From contig CBFDBT010000022.1 in the NCBI GenBank assembly GCA_965603115.1, forward strand, positions 1-24,098: a stretch of 24,098 bases of DNA, given 5' to 3'. This document shows, piece after piece, positions 8,091 through 15,935 of the stretch (the first letter of the stretch is position 1; each line of letters starts with the position of its first letter). The notes beneath the pieces are model-generated. The model was not told the DNA's origin, made no database searches, and saw only the letters and a list, made by a program, of their open reading frames with translations. Made by a program: the position numbers and the translations under genes. Source of the stretch: CBFDBT01 sp965603115. Its GTDB lineage: Bacteria; Pseudomonadota; Alphaproteobacteria; Sphingomonadales; Kordiimonadaceae.

Positions 8091-8600
8091 TTAGGTGAAG
8101 CTTAACGTAGGAGGAACTGTAATTTTTTCTCCGTCACTTTGTGTGTGGATGTCTTCGTTCATGACCCTATTTATACTAACAAGCAGACTTTGGAAATGAA
8201 CCGGTTTTATTACCACATCATCCATACCTTGCTCCTTAAACTTAATAACTTCATCTGCATATGAATCCGCAGTACAGCCAATTATTGGAATAGGATTACC
8301 GGACTCTCTGATAGAAGTTGTTGCTTCAATACCATTCATTATGGGCATGTGAACATCCATAATAATAAGATCAAAATCATTAGCTGCCACAAAATCACAA
8401 GCCTCTTGTCCGTTTGTTGCAACCACAATCTTATGTCCTATACCTTCCAACATTTTAATTAAGATCAGCTGATTAATAACATTATCTTCAACAACAAGAA
8501 TATCAAGATAACGAGCAATCAGCAATTCATCATGAAGTACAACTTTATCTGCATCCACAGGCGTACTGGGATTCGAATCTTGGGTGTCTTTCTTGTTCAA
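8091..8600 (-). CDS. Stand-alone response-regulator receiver protein (169 aa, TTG start)
   Basis: A single REC domain with no DNA-binding or enzymatic output. After a polar N-terminus of about 30 residues come LDILVVEDN with acidic residues E38/D39, the phosphoacceptor D82 in LIIMDVHMP, T110 and K132 (IKP). The sequence resembles receiver domains of hybrid histidine kinases more than CheY. The start codon must be TTG (8600-8598), because no ATG occurs before the receiver core. TTG overlaps the TGA of the preceding SDR (TTGA), and AGGA lies 7 nt upstream, so translational coupling is likely. No kinase gene is in the window. It closes the lipid cluster that starts with another lone receiver at 13104. 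Confidence 0.85.
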   Translation of the reverse strand: MNKKDTQDSNPSTPVDADKVVLHDELLIARYLDILVVEDNVINQLILIKMLEGIGHKIVVATNGQEACDFVAANDFDLIIMDVHMPIMNGIEATTSIRESGNPIPIIGCTADSYADEVIKFKEQGMDDVVIKPVHFQSLLVSINRVMNEDIHTQSDGEKITVPPTLSFT

Positions 8601-9352
8601 AACTGAATCCTGCGTGTAAAACCGCCATCAACAACATGATTTGTGCGCGTCACCCAGCTTGCTGCAGGACTAGCCAGAAAAACTACCGATCTAGCCACCT
8701 CCTCAGGAGTCCCCAATCTTCCTTCCAAGAGGTGTTTCTTAGCAACAGCCTCATACATTTCAGGTGAATTTCTTTGTATATTACCCCAAGCACCGTCTTC
8801 AACATGAATAGGGCCAGGGGAAACAGCATTCACCCTGACATTCTTAACGGCAGCAGCCTCCCCAAGCTGACTGGCATACGATATTAACCCAGCTTTAATT
8901 GTGGCATAAGCACCAGGTGGGCCAAATGATTCCAGCCCTGCAATACTGGTAATAACAACTATTGCCCCTCCGGCAGACATAAGCTCTAAAACTTGCTCAC
9001 AGCCGCGTACTGTTGCCATCAAGTCCACATCATAAACCATTTTCCATGGGTCAGCGTCTGGCTGCATCCCTCCACTAACATTAGGGATAAATATATCAAC
9101 ACCACCGAGCTTTTTTACAGAATCACTAACCCACTGAGACAAAGCGGTATGATCCCCTACATCACAGACTGAACCAATAACATTGACATCATCGCTCGCA
9201 AGTTTGTCACGTTTAGCTTTAATCTGCCTTTCGTCACGAGCACAAAAGGCAACATTACACCCTTCTGCAACCAACAAATCAACAATAGCACCGCCAATGC
9301 CACGCGTACCACCTGTTACCAGTGCTTTTTTACCTTTTAAACCTAGGTCCAT
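8597..9352 (-). CDS. Short-chain dehydrogenase/reductase (251 aa)
   Basis: An NAD(P)-dependent oxidoreductase of the classical SDR family. The nucleotide-binding motif TGGTRGIG is at about 13-20, followed by CDVGD and a catalytic YATIK (YxxxK) with the serine in VVITSIAG. The usual NNAG motif is replaced by NVSGG. The C-terminus VVDGGFTRR is standard. The frame is open to 9502, but the start is placed at the ATG at 9352: GGAAGG lies 8 nt upstream, and the longer version would overlap the ligase gene by about 150 bp with a non-SDR extension. It begins one base after the ligase stop codon and overlaps the receiver gene, so it is firmly within the cluster. The substrate is unknown; a hydroxyacyl or alcohol substrate fits the neighbours. 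Confidence 0.88.
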   Translation of the reverse strand: MDLGLKGKKALVTGGTRGIGGAIVDLLVAEGCNVAFCARDERQIKAKRDKLASDDVNVIGSVCDVGDHTALSQWVSDSVKKLGGVDIFIPNVSGGMQPDADPWKMVYDVDLMATVRGCEQVLELMSAGGAIVVITSIAGLESFGPPGAYATIKAGLISYASQLGEAAAVKNVRVNAVSPGPIHVEDGAWGNIQRNSPEMYEAVAKKHLLEGRLGTPEEVARSVVFLASPAASWVTRTNHVVDGGFTRRIQF

Positions 9353-9353
9353 T

Positions 9354-11054
9354 TTATAATCCTTCCGCTTTACGCGCTTCATCTCTGAGAACACGTCGCA
9401 AAACTTTACCCACAGGAGACTTTGGCAATTCCGAAATAAAACGCACTTCACGCGGAACCTTGTAATTTGTGAGCCTAGTATGACAATAACTAATGATGTC
9501 ATCTTCGCTTATGGCCTCATCTGCTTTTACAACATAGGCCACTACACGTTCACCTGACTTAGCATCAGGCAAACCAATGACACCAACCTCTGCCACACCT
9601 GCCATCTCGATAATTACTGCCTCAATATCAGTTGGGAAAACATTGAACCCAGAGACGATAACCGTATCCTTCTTGCGATCAACAATATAGAGAAAACCTT
9701 CATCATCCAACAGGCCAATATCGCCCGTTTTAAACCAACCTTCTTCAATTGCTTCTGCCGTTGCCTCTGGTCTATTGAGATATCCAGCCATAATCTGAGG
9801 CCCTTTAACCCAGATCTCACCGCGCTCACCCTTTGCAACATCAACACCATCATCGTCAACAAAACGCAACTCTGTACCCGGCAGTGGCTTACCACACGAC
9901 CCGGGCCGAGGGGGCTCATCATATTTCATTGAAGAAACCACGCAGGTGCTCTCGGTAAGCCCGTAGCCTTCATAAATAGAGCAACCCGTCAACTCTAACC
10001 ATTCTTCAGCCACAGCTGGCTGCAAAGGTGCTGCCCCACTCAAACATAATTTTAAATTTTTAGGGGGATTATTCCTAAACCAATCCGCCTGCAATAACCC
10101 TTGATACAAAGTATTCACACCTGGGAAATACATGACATTAAATTTTTCAAAAGCAGGTCTTAAATTATCTATAGGTCGAGGCTGTGGCACCAAAAGCGCA
10201 TGCCCTCCATGATAAATAAGCTGCAGTGTAGCAAACATGAGCGCAAAAACATGATAGAGTGGCAAAATAACCAGAGCAACACCATCTTCACCCTCGCCGA
10301 TGGATGTGGTATCATCGCGACTATTAATCTGCGTTAGATTACTCATCAAATTTTCATGGGTAAGGCAGGCGCCCTTGGAAACACCCGTGGTACCCCCAGT
10401 ATATTGATAAATAGCATCATCATCAGTTTTTACATTCGCGCGCAGAGCCTTGATGTCTATTCCGCTCGCTAAGTGTCTCACTCCTTTAGAGAGAACAGAC
10501 TGAAAATCATCATCGAACCTAATATCTGGTTTCGGGATTATTTTTTTTACATATTTTAATATCAACCCAAGCACCAGCCTTTTTGAAGCGGGAAAGAGAT
10601 CGAGAAGAGATATCTTTATCACCTTTTCAACCTGAGTGCCTTCAATTGACCTTCCAGTTTTATCTCCGAATAGATCAATCACGAACAACACCTTTGCCCC
10701 GCTATCCTTTAATTGGTGCGTCGCTTCTTCAGGTGTATAGAGTGGATTAATGTTTGAAAGGGTTGCACCAGCCTTGAGTGCACCATGAACTAAAACAGGA
10801 TAAGCAAGACAATTTGGAGACTGCAAAGCAATCACGTCGCCTTTTTTTATGCCAAGATCACGACTTAAATAAGCAGCTATAGCGTCTGAAAAATGACCAA
10901 ATTCTGCATAACTAATGGTACCATAGTGCCCAGAAGGCAAGACACAGCTAAAAGCCGGTTTGCTATCAAATTGCTTTACCGCGCTATCAACCAAATCTGA
11001 TACATGGTCAGCGATAAGGTGATGTACATCAAATGTATGCTTTGCCTCAGTCAT
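9354..11054 (-). CDS. Long-chain fatty-acid--CoA ligase, FadD-like (566 aa)
   Basis: An acyl-adenylate-forming enzyme that activates a carboxylic acid with ATP and CoA. The AMP-binding P-loop is YTGGTTGVSKG (218-228), followed by LSGAAPL, GYGLTES (363-369), the adenylate-binding TGD (443-445), the hinge DRKKD (459-463) and the C-terminal catalytic lysine in PVGKVLRR (K550). Length and the LPLYHVFAL segment fit FadD-type ligases for medium/long chains, but many paralogues with other substrates look alike, so no gene symbol is given. It lies 30 bp after the patatin-like gene and one base before the SDR. A lipase followed by an acyl-CoA ligase suggests release and re-activation of fatty acids. 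The Shine-Dalgarno is weak. Confidence 0.9.
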   Translation of the reverse strand: MTEAKHTFDVHHLIADHVSDLVDSAVKQFDSKPAFSCVLPSGHYGTISYAEFGHFSDAIAAYLSRDLGIKKGDVIALQSPNCLAYPVLVHGALKAGATLSNINPLYTPEEATHQLKDSGAKVLFVIDLFGDKTGRSIEGTQVEKVIKISLLDLFPASKRLVLGLILKYVKKIIPKPDIRFDDDFQSVLSKGVRHLASGIDIKALRANVKTDDDAIYQYTGGTTGVSKGACLTHENLMSNLTQINSRDDTTSIGEGEDGVALVILPLYHVFALMFATLQLIYHGGHALLVPQPRPIDNLRPAFEKFNVMYFPGVNTLYQGLLQADWFRNNPPKNLKLCLSGAAPLQPAVAEEWLELTGCSIYEGYGLTESTCVVSSMKYDEPPRPGSCGKPLPGTELRFVDDDGVDVAKGERGEIWVKGPQIMAGYLNRPEATAEAIEEGWFKTGDIGLLDDEGFLYIVDRKKDTVIVSGFNVFPTDIEAVIIEMAGVAEVGVIGLPDAKSGERVVAYVVKADEAISEDDIISYCHTRLTNYKVPREVRFISELPKSPVGKVLRRVLRDEARKAEGL

Positions 11055-11084
11055 CCGTAATACTATCCTTTATAATAAAGTAAG

Positions 11085-12143
11085 TTACTTAATATCCTCA
11101 ATAGTATCCATCAATTTATTCTGATTGTTTAACAGCTCGACCAATTCATCGGCTAAGCGGTAACTTTCTTTGCAACTATAGTCCCAAAAAGCGAGGCGTG
11201 TCTTTGTATCCATTTGTGTAAAATTACGCCTGTCAGGAATTTCACCTCCCGGCAAGGAAGCCACAAACTCATCACTTGGCGCTAATATCAATAGATTATC
11301 CAATTCACTCTTAGACTTGCGTTTGATGGCCTTATCAAACCATCCAGGTACGATACGAGAATAAAAGTGAGGATAGAGCACAATACCATCCCCCATATCC
11401 CAATCAATATCCCAGTGATAATCTATGATACCACCGTCCCTATAAACACCAGGTGCAATGCCGTCTATATCTGTAATCGCATCAGTAACGAAAGGAATTG
11501 AGCCACTTGCCATTAAAGCATCATGCAAATTTGAGGCTGATAATAAGCCCTCTACCAGCCCAAAACCTTTAAAATGATGAGCGCCCAAGCCGCCAGCTTT
11601 GCTTTTAAATAAAGCCCTGTCGTAAAAGCGTCGCAGAGCGTTGCGCGACAGCGCATTGGCACTAGCTGCCGCAAGTAAACCCAGAGATTGTGGCAAATTC
11701 TTTTGGCTTGCTGTTAGCCCCTTACAACGTACCGCCATAATATTAAGCTGCCGCATCGAGTTTGTTACGGCCTCCTCGCATAATTCTTTTGGTAGAAATT
11801 GTTTAAGGGTCTGATAAGAATCCTTGGTGGTTTTATCCTGCGTTTGCCCCACCTCATAGCTATATTCAAAATAGGCATCGTGGAAGCGATTAAAAGCTGC
11901 TGCTGGATCATTTTGAGCAGCGCAGGCCATGCGCCATGCGCCAATGGATGACCCAATAAGCTGGGTTTCGGTCGTTGAGCCTACTAACCAATCACCAAAA
12001 ATAAATTGATCCAAACCACGCAGTACAAGCCATTTTGCAGAGCCAGATGCCCCAACTACCAAGCGCACAAGGTCAGGCGTTAGTCCATTATTTTCTATTT
12101 TTTGTCTAGCTTTAGCACCTGCCAGAATTCTTAAGCTCTTCAT
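11085..12143 (-). CDS. Patatin-like phospholipase family protein (352 aa)
   Basis: A predicted Ser-Asp dyad acyl hydrolase acting on phospholipids, storage lipids or other acyl esters. The oxyanion-hole region is VVGASGSAKWLVLRGLD (29-45), the nucleophile elbow is GSSIG (64-68, S66), and the dyad aspartate is D236 in YRDGGIID. No signal peptide is seen, so it is likely cytoplasmic or membrane-peripheral. Length is normal for bacterial patatins of this subgroup. It follows the small helical protein by 36 bp and precedes the ligase by 30 bp. The ribosome-binding site is weak. A role in lipid turnover feeding the downstream ligase is inference. Confidence 0.85.
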   Translation of the reverse strand: MKSLRILAGAKARQKIENNGLTPDLVRLVVGASGSAKWLVLRGLDQFIFGDWLVGSTTETQLIGSSIGAWRMACAAQNDPAAAFNRFHDAYFEYSYEVGQTQDKTTKDSYQTLKQFLPKELCEEAVTNSMRQLNIMAVRCKGLTASQKNLPQSLGLLAAASANALSRNALRRFYDRALFKSKAGGLGAHHFKGFGLVEGLLSASNLHDALMASGSIPFVTDAITDIDGIAPGVYRDGGIIDYHWDIDWDMGDGIVLYPHFYSRIVPGWFDKAIKRKSKSELDNLLILAPSDEFVASLPGGEIPDRRNFTQMDTKTRLAFWDYSCKESYRLADELVELLNNQNKLMDTIEDIK

Positions 12144-12179
12144 GTATCTACAGTCACTATATTTAATGAGGTGGGAATA

Positions 12180-12581
12180 TTATTTTCTTAACTTAGCAAG
12201 AGATTCTCGGGTTTTAATGAGAATTTTTTGTTCCATTTCAGGCTGAACCATTTTGACAGACATCAGTTCGGTAAAATTTTCACTGAAAAGTTTATACACC
12301 TCATATACACCAACAAAGTCTTTATTTTGCAGTACCTTACACAAAAAATTTGCCATGTTCGTGACATCACTGCGATTAAACAATGGGGCCATGGTGGATA
12401 TACGATATGATAATTTTCCAGCTACTGCGTTATCCTTTTGGTTCAAAGCACGGCATAATTCAGCTACACTTTGTTCCAACAGGACTGCATTATGTCCTAC
12501 AAAACCCTCTATTTCCCGATTTGCTCTTAAAATTGACAGTCTCTTAAACTCTGCTAGTTCTAAATCATTAAGTTTATTCAT
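12180..12581 (-). CDS. Small helical protein of unknown function, possible degenerate Hpt domain (133 aa)
   Basis: I do not recognise a named family. The protein is predicted to be all alpha-helical, without a signal peptide or membrane span. The segment from about residue 58 (KLSYRISTMAPLF) through VTNMANFLCKVL and the following helix has the spacing of a histidine phosphotransfer (Hpt) domain, HxLKGxA...L...LE, but tyrosine stands where the phospho-accepting histidine would be. The ATG at 12581 overlaps the stop of the receiver gene by 8 nt, which suggests translational coupling; a TTG at 12590 in the same frame is possible but less likely. Tight coupling to a receiver gene makes a binding partner or phospho-signalling accessory plausible; this is inference. 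Confidence 0.6.
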   Translation of the reverse strand: MNKLNDLELAEFKRLSILRANREIEGFVGHNAVLLEQSVAELCRALNQKDNAVAGKLSYRISTMAPLFNRSDVTNMANFLCKVLQNKDFVGVYEVYKLFSENFTELMSVKMVQPEMEQKILIKTRESLAKLRK

Positions 12582-13104
12582 TTTTTTCAACCATTACCTG
12601 ATCAATAGCATCTTGAGACATTGATGCCCCAACGCGTCTATCTTCACCTTGATACTCTTGTGAGTGTCGTCTACGATCTGGCCCTGTAAATTTTTCTTCA
12701 GCAATAAAATTGCGCTCCTTGAATAAGGCACTGTATAACTTCTCAAATACTTGATTAGGGGAAATAGGTTTCGCAACCACTTCATTTGCACCGAGATCCC
12801 GAGCTTTAATAATATTGTCATAATCAGTGTAAGCTGTACACATGATGACAGGGACTTCTGGGTTAGCTGCCTTTCCAGATGTTCTGATAAAAGATAAAAA
12901 TTCCAGACTAGGCTTTTCCCAACCGAACCAATCCATCATAATGCAGTCAACAGTGTAATTTGTTAAATATTGCTTAGTTTCATCAAGGTTTTGGTGGATT
13001 GAGACCTTACCTACACCCATCGATATTAATACCGCCTCCAACAGCTTAGCTGTGAAGGTATCATCATCGAATATTAAGACATGATGATCACTATATATAT
13101 TCAC
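12574..13104 (-). CDS. Response-regulator receiver protein with GPDRRR tail (176 aa, GTG start)
   Basis: A single REC domain: acidic cluster D13-D15 (IFDDD), phosphoacceptor D58 in CIMMDWFGW, T90 in IMCTAYTD and K112 in AKPIS. A short basic tail after the domain has GPDRRR (141-146) and GEDRR (153-157), an arrangement seen in other alphaproteobacterial single-domain regulators. There is no DNA-binding or enzymatic domain. The residues after the phosphoacceptor (WFGWEKP) replace the usual MPxMDG loop, so the signalling surface may be unusual. The start is GTG, with GGGAGG 5 nt upstream. It is the first gene of its cluster, with a plausible sigma-70 promoter just upstream and the terminator of the previous operon behind that. 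Confidence 0.85.
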   Translation of the reverse strand: MNIYSDHHVLIFDDDTFTAKLLEAVLISMGVGKVSIHQNLDETKQYLTNYTVDCIMMDWFGWEKPSLEFLSFIRTSGKAANPEVPVIMCTAYTDYDNIIKARDLGANEVVAKPISPNQVFEKLYSALFKERNFIAEEKFTGPDRRRHSQEYQGEDRRVGASMSQDAIDQVMVEKNE

Positions 13105-13132
13105 CTGTTCCTCCCAGAATTCTATTCAGCTG

Positions 13133-13160
13133 ATTATTAGCAATCTTTTCTTAATGTAAA
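13133..13160 (-). promoter_or_regulatory. Sigma-70-type promoter for the receiver/lipase/ligase cluster
   Basis: Read on the minus strand: TTTACA (-35, 5 of 6), 16-bp spacer, AATAAT (-10, 5 of 6). The predicted start near 13126 leaves a leader of about 22 nt containing the GGGAGG ribosome-binding site. The position directly after the terminator of the previous operon supports it. Confidence 0.55.
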
Positions 13161-13181
13161 GTCATAATACTTGTGGTCTAT

Positions 13182-13212
13182 AAAAAAGTGGGATGACCAA
13201 AACCACCCCACT
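13182..13212 (-). terminator. Rho-independent terminator of the acyl-CoA operon
   Basis: On the minus strand AGTGGGGTG (13212-13204) pairs with CATCCCACT (13195-13187) over nine positions with one G-T wobble. The loop is 8 nt and six T follow. It lies 22 nt after the stop codon of the MFE-2-like SDR, so it closes the ten-gene run and separates it from the receiver cluster. Confidence 0.9.
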
Positions 13213-13233
13213 CTTCATTATTAAAGCTTATCT

Positions 13234-14154
13234 TTAGCCAATCTTTAGACCAAGAGCAGCGGCTGCTCCTGTCAGGAACTTGCGGCTTTGCTCACCACCG
13301 CCAACATATTCTTCACCCGTAGAGGCATCACTAATTTCGTCCCAGTTTGCGGCAATGTTTTCTGGTGTCGCATCTTCTGGTTTAAAAGACATGCCTTTGC
13401 TTTCAGTAATTACAGCACGTGCAAAACCACCAGCACCCGCCGCAATAACAGCGCGATTAGGGCCATCTTTACCCGCCATAAAGAGCACAGCAGGTGTCAC
13501 CAATTCAGGCTTTAAAAGGTCCAGCATTTCTTCTGGCATCAAACCCTCCGTCATGCGGGTTGCAGCCACTGGCGCCAAGCAATTAACATGAATACCATAT
13601 TTCCCGCCCTCTAAGCATAGGGTATTCATCAGCCCAACAAGGCCCAATTTGGCAGCGCCGTAGTTGCTTTGTCCAAAGTTACCATAAAGGCCAGACGAAG
13701 ATGTGGTCATAACAATACGGCCATAGTTTTGCTCGCGCATAATTTCCCACACAGATTTCGTGCAATTAACAGAGCCCATAAGATGGACCTGCATAACAAG
13801 GTTAAAGTCAGCTACATCCATTTTAACAAATGTTTTGTCACGGAGAATACCGGCATTATTTACCAGAATATCTACGCGGCCCCATTTATCCATAGTTTGT
13901 TTGACCATGTCTTGAACCTGATCCAAATTACAAACATTGGCTCCGTGGGCAAAAGCCTCACCGCCCGCTGCGATAATTTCGTCCACAACAGATTGCGCAG
14001 CACTTACAGAACCACCTTCACCGTGAACATCACCGCCTAGGTCATTAACCACAACTTTGGCACCACGCTCGGCGAGAGCGATGGCATGACAGCGGCCCAA
14101 ACCGCCGCCAGCACCTGTTACAATTGCCACCTGATCGTCATATCTTATAGTCAT
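13234..14154 (-). CDS. MFE-2-like (3R)-hydroxyacyl-CoA dehydrogenase, SDR family (306 aa)
   Basis: It resembles the dehydrogenase domain of peroxisomal multifunctional enzyme type 2 (17-beta-HSD4), which oxidises (3R)-hydroxyacyl-CoA to 3-ketoacyl-CoA. Features: the nucleotide-binding TGAGGGLGR, the VVNDLGGD segment with the insertion GEGGS typical of this subgroup, NNAGILRDKTF, and the catalytic S and YGAAK. The C-terminal extension of about 60 residues (AGAGGFARA, then WDEISD) is also typical and longer than in ordinary 250-aa SDRs. The frame is open to 14199, but the start is placed at the ATG at 14154 because GGAAG lies 5 nt upstream and the longer version overlaps the hydratase gene. It is the last gene of the operon. 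Pairing with the MaoC hydratase just before it gives steps 2 and 3 of an (R)-specific beta-oxidation. Confidence 0.88.
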   Translation of the reverse strand: MTIRYDDQVAIVTGAGGGLGRCHAIALAERGAKVVVNDLGGDVHGEGGSVSAAQSVVDEIIAAGGEAFAHGANVCNLDQVQDMVKQTMDKWGRVDILVNNAGILRDKTFVKMDVADFNLVMQVHLMGSVNCTKSVWEIMREQNYGRIVMTTSSSGLYGNFGQSNYGAAKLGLVGLMNTLCLEGGKYGIHVNCLAPVAATRMTEGLMPEEMLDLLKPELVTPAVLFMAGKDGPNRAVIAAGAGGFARAVITESKGMSFKPEDATPENIAANWDEISDASTGEEYVGGGEQSRKFLTGAAAALGLKIG

Positions 14155-14171
14155 TATTACTTCCTTTATTT

Positions 14172-14633
14172 TTAACCAATCACAACCATAGTAAGCCAAT
14201 CGGCGATGAGAGCTGGATGCTTCTCACCTTCAATTTCTACAGTTACAGAATTTTTCATTAATATACGGTTGCCCGGCTTTTCAGTTACCTCGGCTAAGGT
14301 AACCCGCGCCCTAATTTTACTATTCACTTTCACAGGAGAAAGGAATCTCACTTTGTCAAAACCATAATTTATGCCCATGACAACACCTTCAACCCCGATA
14401 GTGGAATCAGAGGCCAAGTAAGCCAACATTGAAAGGCTTAAAAAACCATGGGCAATGGTAGTTCCAAAAGGTGTTTTGGCGGCTGCTTCTGGGTCAATAT
14501 GGATAAACTGATGGTCTTTAGTAACATCGGCAAAATCGTTGATACGCTCTTGATCTATTAAGAACCACTCTGAAACACCCGTTTCTTTACCTACAAAGTT
14601 TACTAGATCTTCTTTTTTTACAACTTCTCTCAT
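14172..14633 (-). CDS. MaoC-like (R)-specific enoyl-CoA hydratase (153 aa)
   Basis: A single hotdog-fold hydratase that would add water to trans-2-enoyl-CoA. The hydratase-2 signature is seen as DVTKDHQFIHID (D40 and H45 the predicted catalytic pair), followed by GTTIAHG (57-63). NodN-like proteins of similar length share this motif. AGGAGG directly precedes the ATG. It sits 17 bp before the MFE-2-like dehydrogenase and 29 bp after an acyl-CoA dehydrogenase. The two together resemble the separated domains of eukaryotic MFE-2. A substrate of bulky or branched acyl-CoA is inferred from the neighbouring dehydrogenase pair. Confidence 0.88.
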   Translation of the reverse strand: MREVVKKEDLVNFVGKETGVSEWFLIDQERINDFADVTKDHQFIHIDPEAAAKTPFGTTIAHGFLSLSMLAYLASDSTIGVEGVVMGINYGFDKVRFLSPVKVNSKIRARVTLAEVTEKPGNRILMKNSVTVEIEGEKHPALIADWLTMVVIG

Positions 14634-14662
14634 GAAAGCCTCCTCAATCTAATTTAATAATT

Positions 14663-15898
14663 TTAAACAGAATTTGATCTGTATTTTTTCAGTTCATCAC
14701 GCGCGATAACCATGCGGTGAACCGCATCGGGGCCATCAGCAAAACGAAGCGTACGCTGAGCTGTATACATATCGGCGAGCGGCGTATCTTGAGATATACC
14801 CTCCCCGCCGTGCATTTGCATAGCTTCATCAATCACCTTAAGCGACATACGTGGAGCCACCACCTTAATTTGAGAAATATAAGGCTGTGCTTTTTGAACA
14901 CCGATTGTGTCCATCATATAAGCGGCCTTCAGGCATAATAAGCGACCCATTTCAATCTCGATACGCGCTTCGGCTATAATGTCATAGTTAGCACCAAGCT
15001 TGGCTAGTGGTCGACCAAAGGCTGTGCGACTAACAGATCTTTTGCACATTAGGTCCAGCGCTTTTTCAGCTGCACCAATTGAACGCATACAGTGGTGAAT
15101 ACGTCCAGGGCCGAGGCGACCTTGGGCCACTTCAAAACCACGACCACGCCCTAAAATCATATTTTCTTCGGGGACACGAACATTGGTATATTTAAGATGC
15201 ATATGACCATGCGGCGCATCATCTTTACCAAAAACCTGCATTGGACGTACAATTTCAATACCGGGGGTATCAGCAGGCACTAAAATCATGCTGTGCTGAC
15301 CGTGACGGGGTGCATCAGGATCAGTTTTAACCATTGTGATATGTACTTTACAGCGACTGTCTCCAGCGCCTGAAGCCCACCACTTTTCACCGTTCATGAC
15401 CCACTCGCCGTCAATCAGCTCACATTTCATCGAGATGTTCGTTGCGTCAGACGATGCTTCACCAGGTTCGGTCATCACATAGGCTGAGCGAATAGTCCCT
15501 TCAAGAAGTGGCGCGAGCCATTCTTTCTTCATTTTATCAGTGCCATAGCGCTCAATAACTTCCATATTACCTGTGTCAGGTGCTGCACAGTTAAAGGCTT
15601 CAGAAGCAAGATGCGAGCGACCCATTTCTTCAGCAAGATAGGCATATTGAACCGTCGTCAGGCCAAAGCCAGCTTCGCTATCGGTAAGCCAAAAATTCCA
15701 CAAACCATCTTTTTTCGCTTGTTTCTTTAAGCCCTCAATGATCTCTGTCATACGCTTAGTTAGTGTCCAGCGATCCCCTTCACCACCAACTTCATCGTAA
15801 TATTCTTCTTCCACCGGCATAACATATTTGTCGATAAAGACACGGATACGATCGCGTAACTCTTCACCCTGTTTGTTCAGTCCTAAATCCATAGACAT
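14663..15898 (-). CDS. Acyl-CoA dehydrogenase, ACAD10/11-like (411 aa)
   Basis: An FAD-dependent acyl-CoA dehydrogenase that would pass electrons to ETF. Family features are YVMTEPGEASSDA (141-152), the FAD-binding WWASGAGD region, GPGRIHHCMR (264-272), RTAFGRPL (291-298) and QMHGGEGIS (361-369). At the position of the catalytic glutamate in MCAD (YEGT) it has ADGPD (387-391), that is D388. This ADGPD form is characteristic of ACAD10/11-type proteins. No kinase (APH-like) domain, which accompanies it in mammalian ACAD11, is present in this protein or nearby. GGAG lies 8 nt before the ATG. The gene follows the heteromeric-type pair by 37 bp. The substrate is unknown. Confidence 0.9.
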   Translation of the reverse strand: MSMDLGLNKQGEELRDRIRVFIDKYVMPVEEEYYDEVGGEGDRWTLTKRMTEIIEGLKKQAKKDGLWNFWLTDSEAGFGLTTVQYAYLAEEMGRSHLASEAFNCAAPDTGNMEVIERYGTDKMKKEWLAPLLEGTIRSAYVMTEPGEASSDATNISMKCELIDGEWVMNGEKWWASGAGDSRCKVHITMVKTDPDAPRHGQHSMILVPADTPGIEIVRPMQVFGKDDAPHGHMHLKYTNVRVPEENMILGRGRGFEVAQGRLGPGRIHHCMRSIGAAEKALDLMCKRSVSRTAFGRPLAKLGANYDIIAEARIEIEMGRLLCLKAAYMMDTIGVQKAQPYISQIKVVAPRMSLKVIDEAMQMHGGEGISQDTPLADMYTAQRTLRFADGPDAVHRMVIARDELKKYRSNSV

Positions 15899-15935
15899 GA
15901 TAATAACTCCTTATAATCGTTATAAATTTCTATTC

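Noticed and set aside
9353..9502. 50-residue N-terminal extension of the SDR
   Set aside because: It overlaps the ligase gene end, has no SDR character, and a good ribosome-binding site precedes the inner ATG at 9352.
14155..14199. 15-residue N-terminal extension of the MFE-2-like SDR
   Set aside because: It overlaps the hydratase stop, and the inner ATG at 14154 has GGAAG at ideal spacing.
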